A stretch of 64,000 nt of DNA from Alterisphingorhabdus sp038748365 (GCA_038748365.1 JBCDIZ010000013.1:1-64000); one strand, 5' to 3'. Shown: positions 16,178 through 25,087, numbered from the stretch's first letter. Numbers and translations: made by a program. The notes: generated by a model from the letters alone, not told the origin.

Positions 16178-16749
16178 GGGTAGAGCAATCCTTCGGTCCA
16201 AGCATCGCCATCTGGCAGGAAGACGCGGCGGTGGTGCAACCGGTGTTCGCGGTCCTCCCAGAATTCATAACGCTGCGGCGTGATGCGAAAGCCGGACCAG
16301 TGCGGCGGACGTGGCACATCCTGCCCGTCATATTGCGCGCGATACTCGTCATAGCGCGCCATAAAGGTATCGCGATTATCCAACGGCTGTGATTGTAGTG
16401 AGGCCCATGCACCAAGCTGGGAATCGCGGCTGCGGCTGGCGAAATAGGCGTCCGCTGCTGCATCATCGACGGTGCTGACCTGACCCGCCACCCGGATCTG
16501 CCGCCGCAGCGATTTCCAGTGGAACAGCAAGGCCGCCTGCGGATTGGCTTTGAGGTCGCTGGCCTTGTTGCTGCCCAGATTGGTGTAGAAGACAAAGCCC
16601 TGCTTATCATGGCCTTTGAGCAGCACCATGCGCAAAGACGGCATGCCCGATGCGTCTGCCGTGGCTAGTGCCATGGCGTTGGAGTCATTAATCTCCGTCT
16701 CGCGCGCTTCGGCAAACCATGTGTCAAACAAGGCAAAGGGATCGGTCAT
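16174..16749 (-). CDS. pdxH: Pyridoxamine 5'-phosphate oxidase
   Basis: PdxH oxidises pyridoxine or pyridoxamine 5'-phosphate to pyridoxal 5'-phosphate using FMN. The 191-residue product has MALATADASGMPSLRMVLLKG, FVFYTNLGSNKASDL, AALLFHWKSLRRQIRVAG (FMN and substrate binding) and the C-terminal WSGFRITPQRYEFWEDREHRLHHR split signature. ATG 16749 has GAGGA upstream; the longer frame would start at a GTG. It overlaps phzF by 4 bp. Confidence 0.96.
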   Translation of the reverse strand: MTDPFALFDTWFAEARETEINDSNAMALATADASGMPSLRMVLLKGHDKQGFVFYTNLGSNKASDLKANPQAALLFHWKSLRRQIRVAGQVSTVDDAAADAYFASRSRDSQLGAWASLQSQPLDNRDTFMARYDEYRAQYDGQDVPRPPHWSGFRITPQRYEFWEDREHRLHHRRVFLPDGDAWTEGLLYP

Positions 16750-16792
16750 GCTCTGGCTATTCCTCACTTATGGATAAGATGGGCTATCACCC

Positions 16793-16870
16793 CTGTCTTG
16801 CTAATATAAGACAGTGGCGATATGACCTTATATATTCATGCTTTTGTTACTCACCTGTGAGATAAGGTCA
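16793..16870. promoter_or_regulatory. Paired inverted repeats between pdxH and the dnaJ-like gene
   Basis: Two perfect inverted repeats lie in the divergent gap: CTGTCTT (16793-16799) with AAGACAG (16808-16814), and TGACCTTAT (16823-16831) with ATAAGGTCA (16862-16870). The region is AT-rich. They look like operator sites or hairpins in the divergent promoter; the regulator is unknown. Confidence 0.35.
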
Positions 16871-16990
16871 CCATGATCAAAAAGGAAGCGCAAGCTCTTG
16901 AATTAGTGTCCAGCTCACACCAAATCGTGTTGTATATTTACAACAGTTTCGGAAGTGGCGGGGCAGAGAGAGGAATAAGGCAGAAATATC

Positions 16991-17929
16991 ATGGCGGTGC
17001 ATGCGATGGCTGATCCCTATAAAATACTCGGTGTCGCCCGCGGCGCCAGCGAGAAGGATATCAAAAGCGCCTATCGCAAGCTGGCGAAGGAGCTGCACCC
17101 GGATCGCAACAAGGACAATCCCAAGGCAGCAGAGCGCTTCTCCGAAGTTACCCAGGCCTATGATTTGCTCACTGATAGTGACAAGCGCGCGCGATTTGAT
17201 CGCGGTGAGATTGATATAGAGGGCAACCCGACTGCGCCTTTCGGCTTTGGCAGCGGGGCTGGAGGTTACAGCAATCGCCCGCAATCTGCTGGTGCCGATT
17301 TTAGCGGCTTTGGCAATGACGGCATTGATTTTGCCGATATTTTTGACGGCCTGTTTGGCGGTGGCGGCAATGCGCGCTCCGGTGGTTTCAGCGGACGCCA
17401 GCCTCCGGCTAAGGGGGCGAATGTCGGCTATCAACTGACCGTCGATTTTATCAGTGCCGCGACACTAGCGCCGCAAACGGTGACACTGTCCGATGGCAAG
17501 ACGGTGTCGATCAAGCTGCCTGTCGGCGTTGAAACGGGCAGCAAGATCCGCCTTACTGGTAAAGGCCAGCCGGGCGCAGCCGGGCCAGGCGATGCGATTG
17601 TCACCATCACCATTGGCAAGCACCCGCATTTCCGGCGTGACGAAGATGATGTGTTACTCGACCTGCCAATCAGCCTCACCGAGGCGGTGAAGGGTGGCAA
17701 GATCAAGATACCGACTGTGGATGGCCCGGTAATGATGACGCTGAAGGCTGGCAGCACGGGCGGTCAGGTTATGCGATTGAAGGGCAAGGGCTTTCACCGC
17801 AAAACCAGTGGCCGCGGTGACCAGATGGTCACGCTGCGCATCGCCATCCCCGATGATGATGCCGCGCTCGAAAGCTTTGTCGATGGCTGGGAAAGCAGTC
17901 ATGATCCCCGCGCCCACTTCCAAATGTAA
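16991..17929 (+). CDS. DnaJ/CbpA-like co-chaperone (type II, no zinc finger)
   Basis: A 312-residue J-domain protein. The J domain (about 8-70) has the diagnostic HPD in LAKELHPDRNKDN, which stimulates DnaK ATPase. A Gly/Phe/Asn-rich linker follows (about 80-140), then two DnaJ C-terminal substrate-binding beta domains with QTVTLSDGKTVSIKLPVGV and DVLLDLPISLTEAVKGG. There is no Cys-rich zinc domain. It precedes BrkB and fabI in the same direction. The first ATG (16991) follows AGAGAGGAATAAGG; ATG 17006 (MADPYKIL) is an alternative. Confidence 0.9.
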   Translation: MAVHAMADPYKILGVARGASEKDIKSAYRKLAKELHPDRNKDNPKAAERFSEVTQAYDLLTDSDKRARFDRGEIDIEGNPTAPFGFGSGAGGYSNRPQSAGADFSGFGNDGIDFADIFDGLFGGGGNARSGGFSGRQPPAKGANVGYQLTVDFISAATLAPQTVTLSDGKTVSIKLPVGVETGSKIRLTGKGQPGAAGPGDAIVTITIGKHPHFRRDEDDVLLDLPISLTEAVKGGKIKIPTVDGPVMMTLKAGSTGGQVMRLKGKGFHRKTSGRGDQMVTLRIAIPDDDAALESFVDGWESSHDPRAHFQM

Positions 17930-18021
17930 TAGCAGCGGTAACTTCCCGTTTGACCGACACCAGCGTAAAGCCTTAAACATGCGACGCGCTACTAAAGGAG
18001 CGCAGGCAATCAGGATACGGC

Positions 18022-18924
18022 ATGGGCAATAGGGTTGCATTGCCAGACCGGAGCGCGACCGTCCGGGTTTTCAAGGATGTGGCGGAGCGCACCTATGAGG
18101 ATGGTTTCGTCCTTGCTGGCAACTTTGCCTATCTCTCGCTGCTCGCTATTTTCCCTTTCTTCATTGTTGCTACCACCATCGCCAGCGCCTTTGGCCGCAC
18201 TGAATATGGCTATGATGCAGTCGAGGCGTTTCTGGTCACCCTGCCGCCATCTGTCGCGCGGGCGCTGTCCGAGCCGGTGCAATCGACGCTCACGGCGCGG
18301 AGCGGGGCTCTGCTCTGGTTTTCAGCAGCGGTTGGTTTGTGGACCACGGCTAGCCTGATCGAGACCATCCGCGACATAATCCGCCGCGCTTATATGGTGA
18401 CCAATTTGCGGCCTTTCTGGCAATACCGGCTGGGCGCGATCTTGGTGATTATCGGCGGGGTGCTGTTCACTATGCTGGCCTTCAGTATGCAAGTGCTTCT
18501 CGGCGGTGCACGCAAATTCATGGACAGCATGATGGTGCCGTTTTCAAACAATATGTTGAGCTTTATCGCCTTCAGCCAGTTGGCAACGGCGCTGATACTT
18601 TTCGGCGCTCTCTATCTGATCTTCCGCTCGATGACACCGCGTGCTGAAGAACATCGCCGCGGCCCGATCTGGCCCGGCCCTGCACTGATTACCCTGTGGT
18701 GGATGGGGTTGGTGGCGCTGTTGCCGGTTTTCCTCAGCAACTTTGCCACTTACGACCTCACTTATGGCAGCCTGGCTGGGGTGATGATCAGCCTCATTTT
18801 CTTCTATCTTATCGGCCTGGCCATGGTGGTCGGGGCAGAGCTGAATGCCTCGCTATGCCGACTGGCCCGCGATGAAGCGGTGACACAGCCTCTGCCAGCC
18901 GGTATATCTGCCGACAAGCAATAG
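18022..18924 (+). CDS. YihY/BrkB family inner-membrane protein
   Basis: A 300-residue polytopic protein with about six hydrophobic helices. The family start DGFVLAGNFAYLSLLAIFPFFIV (read across about 30-52), the LWFSAAVGLWTTASLIETIRD segment and the conserved end (LAGVMISLIFFYLIGLAMVVGAELNA) match BrkB/YihY. Members were once annotated as ribonuclease BN, which is not supported. The transported substrate, if any, is unknown. It sits 15 bp before fabI. Confidence 0.9.
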   Translation: MGNRVALPDRSATVRVFKDVAERTYEDGFVLAGNFAYLSLLAIFPFFIVATTIASAFGRTEYGYDAVEAFLVTLPPSVARALSEPVQSTLTARSGALLWFSAAVGLWTTASLIETIRDIIRRAYMVTNLRPFWQYRLGAILVIIGGVLFTMLAFSMQVLLGGARKFMDSMMVPFSNNMLSFIAFSQLATALILFGALYLIFRSMTPRAEEHRRGPIWPGPALITLWWMGLVALLPVFLSNFATYDLTYGSLAGVMISLIFFYLIGLAMVVGAELNASLCRLARDEAVTQPLPAGISADKQ

Positions 18925-18939
18925 AGATATGAGGATTTT

Positions 18940-19758
18940 ATGAGTGCGACGGCAACAGGACTAATGCAGGGCAAACGCGGCCTGATCATGGGGGTGGCAA
19001 ACAATAAGTCGCTGGCTTGGGGTATTGCCAAATCACTGGCAGATGCGGGCGCGGAACTGGCGTTTTCCTATCAGGGTGAGGCACTGGAAAAACGTGTGCG
19101 GCCTTTGGCGGCGGAGCTGGGATCGGACTTTCTTATCCCCTGCGATGTTTCGGATATGGACAATCTTGATGCCGCCTTTGAAACGCTGAAACAGCGTTGG
19201 GAGACGATTGACTTTGTCATCCACGCCATCGGCTTTTCCGACAAGAATGAGCTGCGCGGCCAATATGTCGACACCAGCCTCGATAACTTCCTGATGACAA
19301 TGAACATCTCGGCCTATTCGCTGGTCGCTGTCACACAACGCGCGGCTAAAATGATGCCTGAGGGCGGTAGTATCGTGACGCTGACCTATTATGGCGCGGA
19401 GAAGGTCATCCCGCATTATAATGTCATGGGCGTGGCCAAGGCGGCGCTGGAAACCAGCGTGCAGTATCTCGCCAATGATCTGGGGCCGAAAAATATCCGG
19501 GTCAACGCCATTTCTGCTGGCCCGATCAAGACTCTGGCCGCCAGCGGCATTGGCGATTTCCGCTATATCCTCAAATGGAATGAGCTGAATTCGCCGCTGC
19601 GCCGCAATGTTACTATAGAAGATGTTGGCGGAGCCGGGCTGTATCTCTGCTCCGACCTGTCATCGGGCGTGACCGGCGAAAATCTCCATGTCGATGCCGG
19701 TTATCATGTCGTCGGCATGAAACAGGAAGACGCACCGGATATTGCTTTGGATAAATAG
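18940..19758 (+). CDS. fabI: Enoyl-[acyl-carrier-protein] reductase (NADH)
   Basis: FabI performs the last reduction in each round of type II fatty acid synthesis. The 272-residue SDR-type enzyme has the dinucleotide loop GVANNKSLAWGIAKSL, a VIHAIGFSDKNELRG segment, and the FabI catalytic pair Tyr-x6-Lys in YNVMGVAKAALE. RVNAISAGPIKTLAASGI is the usual substrate loop. A GGGGAGG arm begins six bases after the stop. It is the usual target of triclosan-type inhibitors, but resistance cannot be judged here. Confidence 0.96.
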   Translation: MSATATGLMQGKRGLIMGVANNKSLAWGIAKSLADAGAELAFSYQGEALEKRVRPLAAELGSDFLIPCDVSDMDNLDAAFETLKQRWETIDFVIHAIGFSDKNELRGQYVDTSLDNFLMTMNISAYSLVAVTQRAAKMMPEGGSIVTLTYYGAEKVIPHYNVMGVAKAALETSVQYLANDLGPKNIRVNAISAGPIKTLAASGIGDFRYILKWNELNSPLRRNVTIEDVGGAGLYLCSDLSSGVTGENLHVDAGYHVVGMKQEDAPDIALDK

Positions 19759-19763
19759 AATTT

Positions 19764-19824
19764 TCTCCTCTCCCGTCCGGGGAGAGGAAGGGACCCGCCG
19801 CGAAGCGGTGGGAAGGTGAGGGGC
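19764..19824. repeat. GGGGAGG-family arm left of the DUF559 gene
   Basis: Hairpin A is TCCTCTCCCGTCCGGGGAGA, hairpin B is CCCGCCGCGAAGCGGTGGG, then AGGTGAGGGG. It lies between the fabI stop and the DUF559 start (19830) and is inverted relative to the arm at 20177-20245. Confidence 0.7.
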
Positions 19825-19829
19825 CATCA

Positions 19830-20249
19830 ATGAGAAATCCAGGGCGTCGCGATGATGTTGAACGCGCCCGCGATCTGCGAAAAAACCTGACACCTGCTGA
19901 ACGCAAGCTCTGGTCGCAGTTGCGCGGGCAGCGTCTGGGTGTAAAGTTTCGTCGCCAGTGTTGGATAGGGAATTTCATCGTTGATTTTGTCAGTCTGGAA
20001 GCAAGGCTTGTAATTGAGGCCGATGGCGGCCAGCATGAAAATGAAAAGGCAAAAGATAAGGTACGAACGGAAATGCTTGAGCAACAAGGATTTCGCGTTA
20101 TCCGTTTCTGGAACAACGATATATTGGATAATATCGAGGGGGTTGTTGAAGAAGTGAAGTCGGTTCTTGCGGATAGACCCCCACCCTCCCATCCGCGCTA
20201 TGCGCGGACGGGCCCCTCCCTCCCCCCGAGCGGGGGGAGGGTGAAATGA
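19830..20249 (+). CDS. DUF559 domain protein (Vsr/restriction-endonuclease-like)
   Basis: A 139-residue protein of the DUF559 family, which shares the very-short-patch-repair/PD-(D/E)xK nuclease fold. Visible signatures are ARDLRKNLTPAERKLW, LRGQRLGVKFRRQ, the catalytic-type strand IGNFIVDFVSLEARLVIEADG (split about D-x(8)-E) with GGQH, and GFRVIRFWNNDIL. The last ~25 residues (from about 115) are translated from the right-hand repeat arm. The frame ends in an ATGA overlap with aroC. Inverted arms on both sides suggest the gene moved as a unit; its role in such movement is hypothesis. Confidence 0.88.
   Translation: MRNPGRRDDVERARDLRKNLTPAERKLWSQLRGQRLGVKFRRQCWIGNFIVDFVSLEARLVIEADGGQHENEKAKDKVRTEMLEQQGFRVIRFWNNDILDNIEGVVEEVKSVLADRPPPSHPRYARTGPSLPPSGGRVK
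20177..20245. repeat. GGGGAGG-family arm right of the DUF559 gene
   Basis: Inverted partner of 19764-19824: CCCCCACCCTCCC, hairpin ATCCGCGCTATGCGCGGA, then CCCTCC and a CCCCCC...GGGGGG hairpin. It is partly coding for the DUF559 C-terminus, and its GGGGGGAGGG end lies just before the aroC ATG, where it can act as the ribosome-binding site. Confidence 0.7.
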
Positions 20250-21337
20250 GCTTTAACACATTTGGCCGATTGCTGCGTTTTAGCACTTGGGGGGAGAGCC
20301 ACGGGCCTGCTTTGGGCGCGGTGGTCGACGGGTGTCCGCCGGGGCTGGAGCTGAGCGAGGCCGATATCCAACCCTTTATGGATGCACGCAAGCCGGGGAC
20401 GTCGCGTTTCACCACTCAGCGGCGTGAGGCTGATGAGGTACGGATATTGTCGGGCGTGTTTGAGGGCAAAACCACTGGCACTCCGATCAGCCTGATGATC
20501 GAGAATACCGATCAGCGCTCCAAAGACTATAGCGAGATCGCGCAGAAATATCGGCCCGGCCATGCCGATTACAGCTATGATGCCAAATATGGTTTTCGCG
20601 ATTATCGAGGCGGTGGCCGTTCGAGCGCGCGCGAGACAGCGGCGCGGGTGGCGGCGGGCGGCGTAGCGCGCAAGATTATCCCTGAGGTGACGCTGACCGC
20701 CTATGTCTGCGAGCTTGGCGGCGATGCGATTGATCGCGATAATTTTAATGTGGAGCTTATCAGCCAGAACCCGTTTTTCTGCCCCGATGCGGCGGCGGCC
20801 GAGCGCTGGGCTGAAAAGGTCGACGCTGCGCGCAAAGCGGGTAGTTCCTTGGGCGCAGTGGTCGAATGTGTCGCCAACGGGGTTCCCGCCGGTTGGGGTG
20901 CGCCGCTATATGCCAAGATGGACAGCGAGTTGGCTGCAGCGATGATGAGCATTAATGCCACCAAAGGCGTCGAGATTGGTGATGGCTTTGAAGCCGCGCG
21001 GCTCACAGGCGAGCAAAATGCCGATGCTATGTATCCCGGCGAGGATGGCCAAAATGCTATCAGGCCCGAATTTGCCGCTAATCATGCCGGAGGCACGGCG
21101 GGTGGTATCACCACTGGTCAGCCACTTGTCTGCCGTGTGGCGTTCAAGCCTACCAGTTCCATCTTGACCCCGGTCGCTACCATCACCCGCGATGGCGAGG
21201 CGACCGAGATTGTCACCAAGGGCCGCCATGACCCCTGTGTCGGCATCAGAGGCACGCCGGTGGTCGAGGCGATGATGGCACTGGTGCTGGCGGATCAAAA
21301 ACTGCTGCATCGCGGGCAGTGCGGCCAAAACGGATAG
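20246..21337 (+). CDS. aroC: Chorismate synthase
   Basis: AroC converts 5-enolpyruvylshikimate-3-phosphate to chorismate with reduced FMN, the last common step toward aromatic amino acids. The 363-residue length is standard. Signatures include TWGESHGPALGAVVDGCPPG (about 13-32), RPGHADYSYDAKYGFRDYRG, GGGRSSARETAARVAAG (split) and the C-terminal GRHDPCVGIRGTPVVEAM. Its ATG overlaps the DUF559 stop (ATGA), an arrangement created by the repeat arm. fabI lies on the other side of the DUF559 insert. Confidence 0.97.
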   Translation: MSFNTFGRLLRFSTWGESHGPALGAVVDGCPPGLELSEADIQPFMDARKPGTSRFTTQRREADEVRILSGVFEGKTTGTPISLMIENTDQRSKDYSEIAQKYRPGHADYSYDAKYGFRDYRGGGRSSARETAARVAAGGVARKIIPEVTLTAYVCELGGDAIDRDNFNVELISQNPFFCPDAAAAERWAEKVDAARKAGSSLGAVVECVANGVPAGWGAPLYAKMDSELAAAMMSINATKGVEIGDGFEAARLTGEQNADAMYPGEDGQNAIRPEFAANHAGGTAGGITTGQPLVCRVAFKPTSSILTPVATITRDGEATEIVTKGRHDPCVGIRGTPVVEAMMALVLADQKLLHRGQCGQNG

Positions 21338-21346
21338 CACCCGGCA

Positions 21347-23140
21347 ATGATCCTAGAGACCATTCGCGACTGGATTGATTTCTACTCGGCTCAGATTGGG
21401 CTAGTGATCCTCGCACTGATGTTTGCCGGGTTTATCTCCGAGCGCTTTCCTGCCGCTGTGGTCGCGATATTGGGTGCATGTACCTTTCTTTTTCTCGGTA
21501 TCATCGACAGCGACGGGCTGTTCTCGGTCTTCTCCAACACCGCGCCGATTACCATCGGTGCGATGTTTATCCTGTCTGGTGCCTTGCTGCGCACCGGTAC
21601 CATAGATGCCGTCGCCGATCTCATCATCCGTCGCGCCCGCATCCAACCCAAGCTGGCGGTGGCGGAGATGTTCCTCGGTGCCTTTGTCGCCTCGGCCTTT
21701 ATGAATAATACCCCGGTGGTGCTGGTGATGATTCCGATCATTATGAAGCTGGGCAATGAAACCGGCTATGCGCCAAAAAAACTGCTGATTCCGCTGTCCT
21801 TTATCTGCATTTTGGGCGGTACCACGACGCTGATCGGTACCTCTACCAACCTGATTGTCGACGCCGTGGCGCGCGATTCCGGTATGGAGCCATTCGGTAT
21901 ATTCGAGATTACACCCTTTGGCCTTATCGCTGGGGTTGTCGGGGTTGGCATATTGCTGCTGTTCGGCAATTTGCTGTTGCCGGGTGACGCATCCGATTCA
22001 GATTTTGAGCCCAGCGATGAATCGCAATTCCTGACCGAGTTAACGGTGCGCAATCGCAGCGAGGCCATCGACAAGAAATTCAGCGAATTGCCGATCGCCA
22101 AACGCGCCCGGATTACCGCGACCGCGATTAAGCGCGATGGCAACACTATTCGCCACTATCTCGAAGATGAGCGGATGCAAGCGGGGGACCGGATTGTCGT
22201 CCGGCTCGATCTGCAGGAGCTGTTATCGCTGCGCAGCTCAGATGATTATAAAATCGGCATTGTCCGCAAGGGTGATGTTGGGCCGCTGGGCGAAACGCTG
22301 GTGGAAGCCACTGTCGCGCCGGGTCACCCGGCCATTGGTAACCGGCTGTTCGACATTCCGTTTCTGAGCCAGCTCAATGTCCGCATCTTGGGGCTCAGCC
22401 GCTTCCGCGCATTGCCGCGCTCTGACCTGCCTAATGCGCGTATCCATGCCGCGGATAAGCTGCTGGTCACCGGATCGAATGACGATATCAAGCGCATGTA
22501 TGAGAATCCCAATCTCTTCGGTATCGTTCAGACGACAGCGCGCGCTTTCCGCCGTGACCGGGCGCCGATAGCGATTGTTGCATTGTTCCTAGTGGTAGCG
22601 CTGGCGGCGATGAATGTCCTGACCATTGCGGTTGCAGCGATCCTCGGTGTCGGCGCGATATTGCTGGCGCGTTGTATTGATGCCGAGGAGGCATGGAGCT
22701 CGATTGACGGCAATGTGCTGGTGCTGATCTTCGCCATGCTGGCGGTCGGCGTCGGGCTGGAGCGCGCGGGCAGTGTCGCGCTGCTGGTCGGCTATCTCAG
22801 CCCCTATCTCAACAATGTTCCGCCCTTTGCGATTATCTTTGCGGTCTATCTCTTCTCTGTGATTATGACCGAGATTGTCACCAACAATGCGGTGGCGATC
22901 ATCGTAACGCCGATTGTCATCACGCTGGCGAGTGAGCTCGGCCTTGACCCGCGTCCACTGGTGATCGCGGTGATGTTCGCCGCTTCGGCCAGCTTTGCCA
23001 CACCGATTGGCTATCAGACCAATACGCTGGTTTATGCCGCCGGCAATTATCGCTTCACCGACTTTTTCAAGGCCGGTATCCCGCTCACCATCGGCGTTGG
23101 CACCGCCACCTGTTTCGCCATTTCCTATTTTATGATGTGA
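21347..23140 (+). CDS. SLC13/DASS-type permease with central RCK_C (TrkA-C) domains
   Basis: A 597-residue carrier. Four to five helices with FMNNTPVVLVMIPII and LGGTTTLIGTSTNLIVDAVA (the SNT sodium/carboxylate motif) lie before about residue 215. A soluble insert (about 220-400) shows two TrkA-C-like repeats. The second membrane half repeats the signature as EIVTNNAVAIIVTPIVITLA and ATPIGYQTNTLVY. Family members move dicarboxylates, sulfate or similar anions with Na+ or H+; the substrate is not readable. It begins 9 bp after aroC and is followed by another carboxylate/amino-acid carrier. Confidence 0.88.
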   Translation: MILETIRDWIDFYSAQIGLVILALMFAGFISERFPAAVVAILGACTFLFLGIIDSDGLFSVFSNTAPITIGAMFILSGALLRTGTIDAVADLIIRRARIQPKLAVAEMFLGAFVASAFMNNTPVVLVMIPIIMKLGNETGYAPKKLLIPLSFICILGGTTTLIGTSTNLIVDAVARDSGMEPFGIFEITPFGLIAGVVGVGILLLFGNLLLPGDASDSDFEPSDESQFLTELTVRNRSEAIDKKFSELPIAKRARITATAIKRDGNTIRHYLEDERMQAGDRIVVRLDLQELLSLRSSDDYKIGIVRKGDVGPLGETLVEATVAPGHPAIGNRLFDIPFLSQLNVRILGLSRFRALPRSDLPNARIHAADKLLVTGSNDDIKRMYENPNLFGIVQTTARAFRRDRAPIAIVALFLVVALAAMNVLTIAVAAILGVGAILLARCIDAEEAWSSIDGNVLVLIFAMLAVGVGLERAGSVALLVGYLSPYLNNVPPFAIIFAVYLFSVIMTEIVTNNAVAIIVTPIVITLASELGLDPRPLVIAVMFAASASFATPIGYQTNTLVYAAGNYRFTDFFKAGIPLTIGVGTATCFAISYFMM

Positions 23141-23218
23141 TGCCGGGACTTGCCGAGCGGTGCACTGACGCTACAAAGCTGGTCAATTCAGACCGATAAC
23201 CAATAAGAAGGATCACCC

Positions 23219-24457
23219 ATGCTGCGTTTCTGGTTTGCCATTCCTTTATGGCAGCGGGTGATTGCCGCGCTGATATTGGGCATCGCCGTAGGGCTGTTCT
23301 GGGGACCGGAATCGGTCGCGATCAAATGGATCGGTGATTTCTTTATCAAGTCGATCAAGATGCTGGTGGTGCCGCTGATCTTCTTCTCGCTGGTATCTGG
23401 TGTGGCGGCGATTGGTGATCTGCGCAAGCTGGGCAGTGTCGGTGGACGAGCGCTGTTGTTGTTCGTTGTGACAGGGCAAATTTCTGTCTGGCTGGGGCTG
23501 GCTCTGGGAACATTTGTCCAGCCGGGCATGGGTCTCGATACCAGCGGTATCCCCAAGGGCGAAACGCCCGAGCCCAAAGAAACCAGTGCCACCGATATGA
23601 TCCTCTCCATCGTGCCGGAAAGCCCGGTGCAGGTAATGGCGGATGTCAATGTGCTGCCGCTGATCGTCTTTGCCCTGCTGATCGGCATCGGCATTTTGAT
23701 GGCGAAGGAAGAAGGTGAGCCGGTACAGCGCATCTTCGATAGCGGTGCGGTGATCATGCAGAAGGTGACTATGGTGGTCATGGAGCTGACCCCGTTCGGC
23801 GTATTCGCGCTAATGGCCTGGGTCGCGGGCAATCTCGGCACTGATGCGCTGCTCGCGCTCGCCAAGCTGGTGGGCCTTAACTATCTTGGCTGCCTGTTGA
23901 TCATCCTCGGCATGTATTCGCTGATGATCAAATTGCTGGCGAAGCTGCCGGTAATCGACTTCTTCCGCGGCATCGTCGACGCGATTGCCGTCAGCTATTC
24001 CACTGCCTCGTCCAACGCAACCTTGCCTGTGACCCTGCGTTGCACCCAGCGCAATCTCGGCGTCTCGACCAGCGTATCCAGCTTTGTCGTCTCGCTGGGT
24101 GCGACAGTGAACATGAACGGAACCGCCATGTATCTCGGCCTAGCAACGCTCTTTGGCGCGCAGGTCTTTGGCGTTGATTTGAGCTGGGGCGACTATTTCC
24201 TGATCTCGATCCTCGGCACGCTTGGCGCAGTCGGCGCGGCAGGTATTCCCGGCGCTGGCCTGATCATGATGTCGCTGGTCTTTGGTGCCGTCGGCGTGCC
24301 GTTGGAAACCATCGGACTGGTCGCCGGTGTTGACCGTATCATGGACATGATCCGCACCACCACCAATGTCTCGGGCGACGCCGCGGTGGCCACCACGGTC
24401 GCGGCGATGACGGGTGAGATTGATACTGAAGAAATGATCAGCGCGGATGATGTGTGA
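23219..24457 (+). CDS. Dicarboxylate/amino acid:cation symporter (DAACS family)
   Basis: A 412-residue secondary transporter. The hairpin motif STASSNATLPVTLRC (about 260-275), the NMNGTAMYLGLATLF helix (TM7 sodium site) and IPGAGLIMMSLVFGAVGVPL with DRIMDMIRTTTNVSGD (TM8) are those of GltP/DctA carriers for glutamate, aspartate or C4-dicarboxylates. A strong AAGAAGGA site precedes the ATG. The exact substrate is undetermined. A repeat element follows immediately after the stop. Confidence 0.93.
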   Translation: MLRFWFAIPLWQRVIAALILGIAVGLFWGPESVAIKWIGDFFIKSIKMLVVPLIFFSLVSGVAAIGDLRKLGSVGGRALLLFVVTGQISVWLGLALGTFVQPGMGLDTSGIPKGETPEPKETSATDMILSIVPESPVQVMADVNVLPLIVFALLIGIGILMAKEEGEPVQRIFDSGAVIMQKVTMVVMELTPFGVFALMAWVAGNLGTDALLALAKLVGLNYLGCLLIILGMYSLMIKLLAKLPVIDFFRGIVDAIAVSYSTASSNATLPVTLRCTQRNLGVSTSVSSFVVSLGATVNMNGTAMYLGLATLFGAQVFGVDLSWGDYFLISILGTLGAVGAAGIPGAGLIMMSLVFGAVGVPLETIGLVAGVDRIMDMIRTTTNVSGDAAVATTVAAMTGEIDTEEMISADDV

Positions 24458-24465
24458 TGCCCACT

Positions 24466-24540
24466 CCGCTGCGACTAACCTCGCCTGCGGCTCGCTAAGT
24501 CTTGCTCCCCTTCCGCTTGCGGGAGGGGCTGGGGGTGGGT
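24466..24540. repeat. CCGCTGCGACTAACC element, copy 2, joined to a GGGGAGG arm
   Basis: CCGCTGCGACTAACC (24466-24480) is exact relative to the copy at 13800; GCTAAGTCT follows at 24494, then CCCCTTCCGCTTGCGGGAGGGG and GGGGGTGGG. It fills the convergent gap between the symporter and the L,D-transpeptidase. Confidence 0.65.
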
Positions 24541-24547
24541 CTGATAT

Positions 24548-25087
24548 TTAAGGTTGAATAATAATCTCGGTGCCCACCGGCACCAGCTGCCACAGCTCAT
24601 CCATCTCGCTATTGGTCACGGCTATACAGCCATCGGTCCAGTCATAGGGCAGGGCGGGGCCCTCCCAGCCGTTCATCTGGCCATGGATAAAGATATCGCC
24701 GCCGGGCGACTGGCCACGTTCTTCGGCATAGGCGCGGTCGGCGGCATTGGGGTAGGAGATACCGAGCGAGAGATGGGCAATGCTGTTCGGGTTGCGCCGA
24801 TCAATGGTATAGCGGCCTTCGGGCGTGCGCTCATCGCCCTGAAAGCGTTTATGACCAACTGGATCGTCGCCAAAACGGATGCCCGTATAGCGGGCAATCA
24901 CCTTGCCATCCGCGTAAAGATCCAAAACGCGGTCGCTCTTGTCGACCATTATGGTGTCGGCGGTCAGCCCTTTCGCTATCGCTGCCGCCCCACCCATTAT
25001 TTGGGGGTTGCTATGCGCAGTCTGACATGCTGCCAATGCCATAGTCGGCACGAGCAAAAGTAGGACATGGCTAATCCGCCGCATCAT
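24548..25087 (-). CDS. L,D-transpeptidase family lipoprotein (YkuD domain)
   Basis: A ~179-residue lipoprotein with lipobox LAAC near residue 20. The YkuD domain has IMVDKSDRVLDLYADGKVIA, the GDDPVGHKRFQGDERTPEG substrate loop, and the active site HGQ ... WTDGCIAVTN with the catalytic cysteine. Such enzymes make 3-3 crosslinks in peptidoglycan or attach proteins to it. The start at 25087 has AGGATGGGG upstream; ATG 25099 is the alternative. It overlaps the upstream lipoprotein gene by 17 bp, so the two are probably an operon. Confidence 0.9.
   Translation of the reverse strand: MMRRISHVLLLLVPTMALAACQTAHSNPQIMGGAAAIAKGLTADTIMVDKSDRVLDLYADGKVIARYTGIRFGDDPVGHKRFQGDERTPEGRYTIDRRNPNSIAHLSLGISYPNAADRAYAEERGQSPGGDIFIHGQMNGWEGPALPYDWTDGCIAVTNSEMDELWQLVPVGTEIIIQP

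Noticed and set aside
18022..18924. Ribonuclease BN
   Set aside because: BrkB/YihY proteins were once mislabelled this way; the sequence is a multi-span membrane protein without nuclease motifs.
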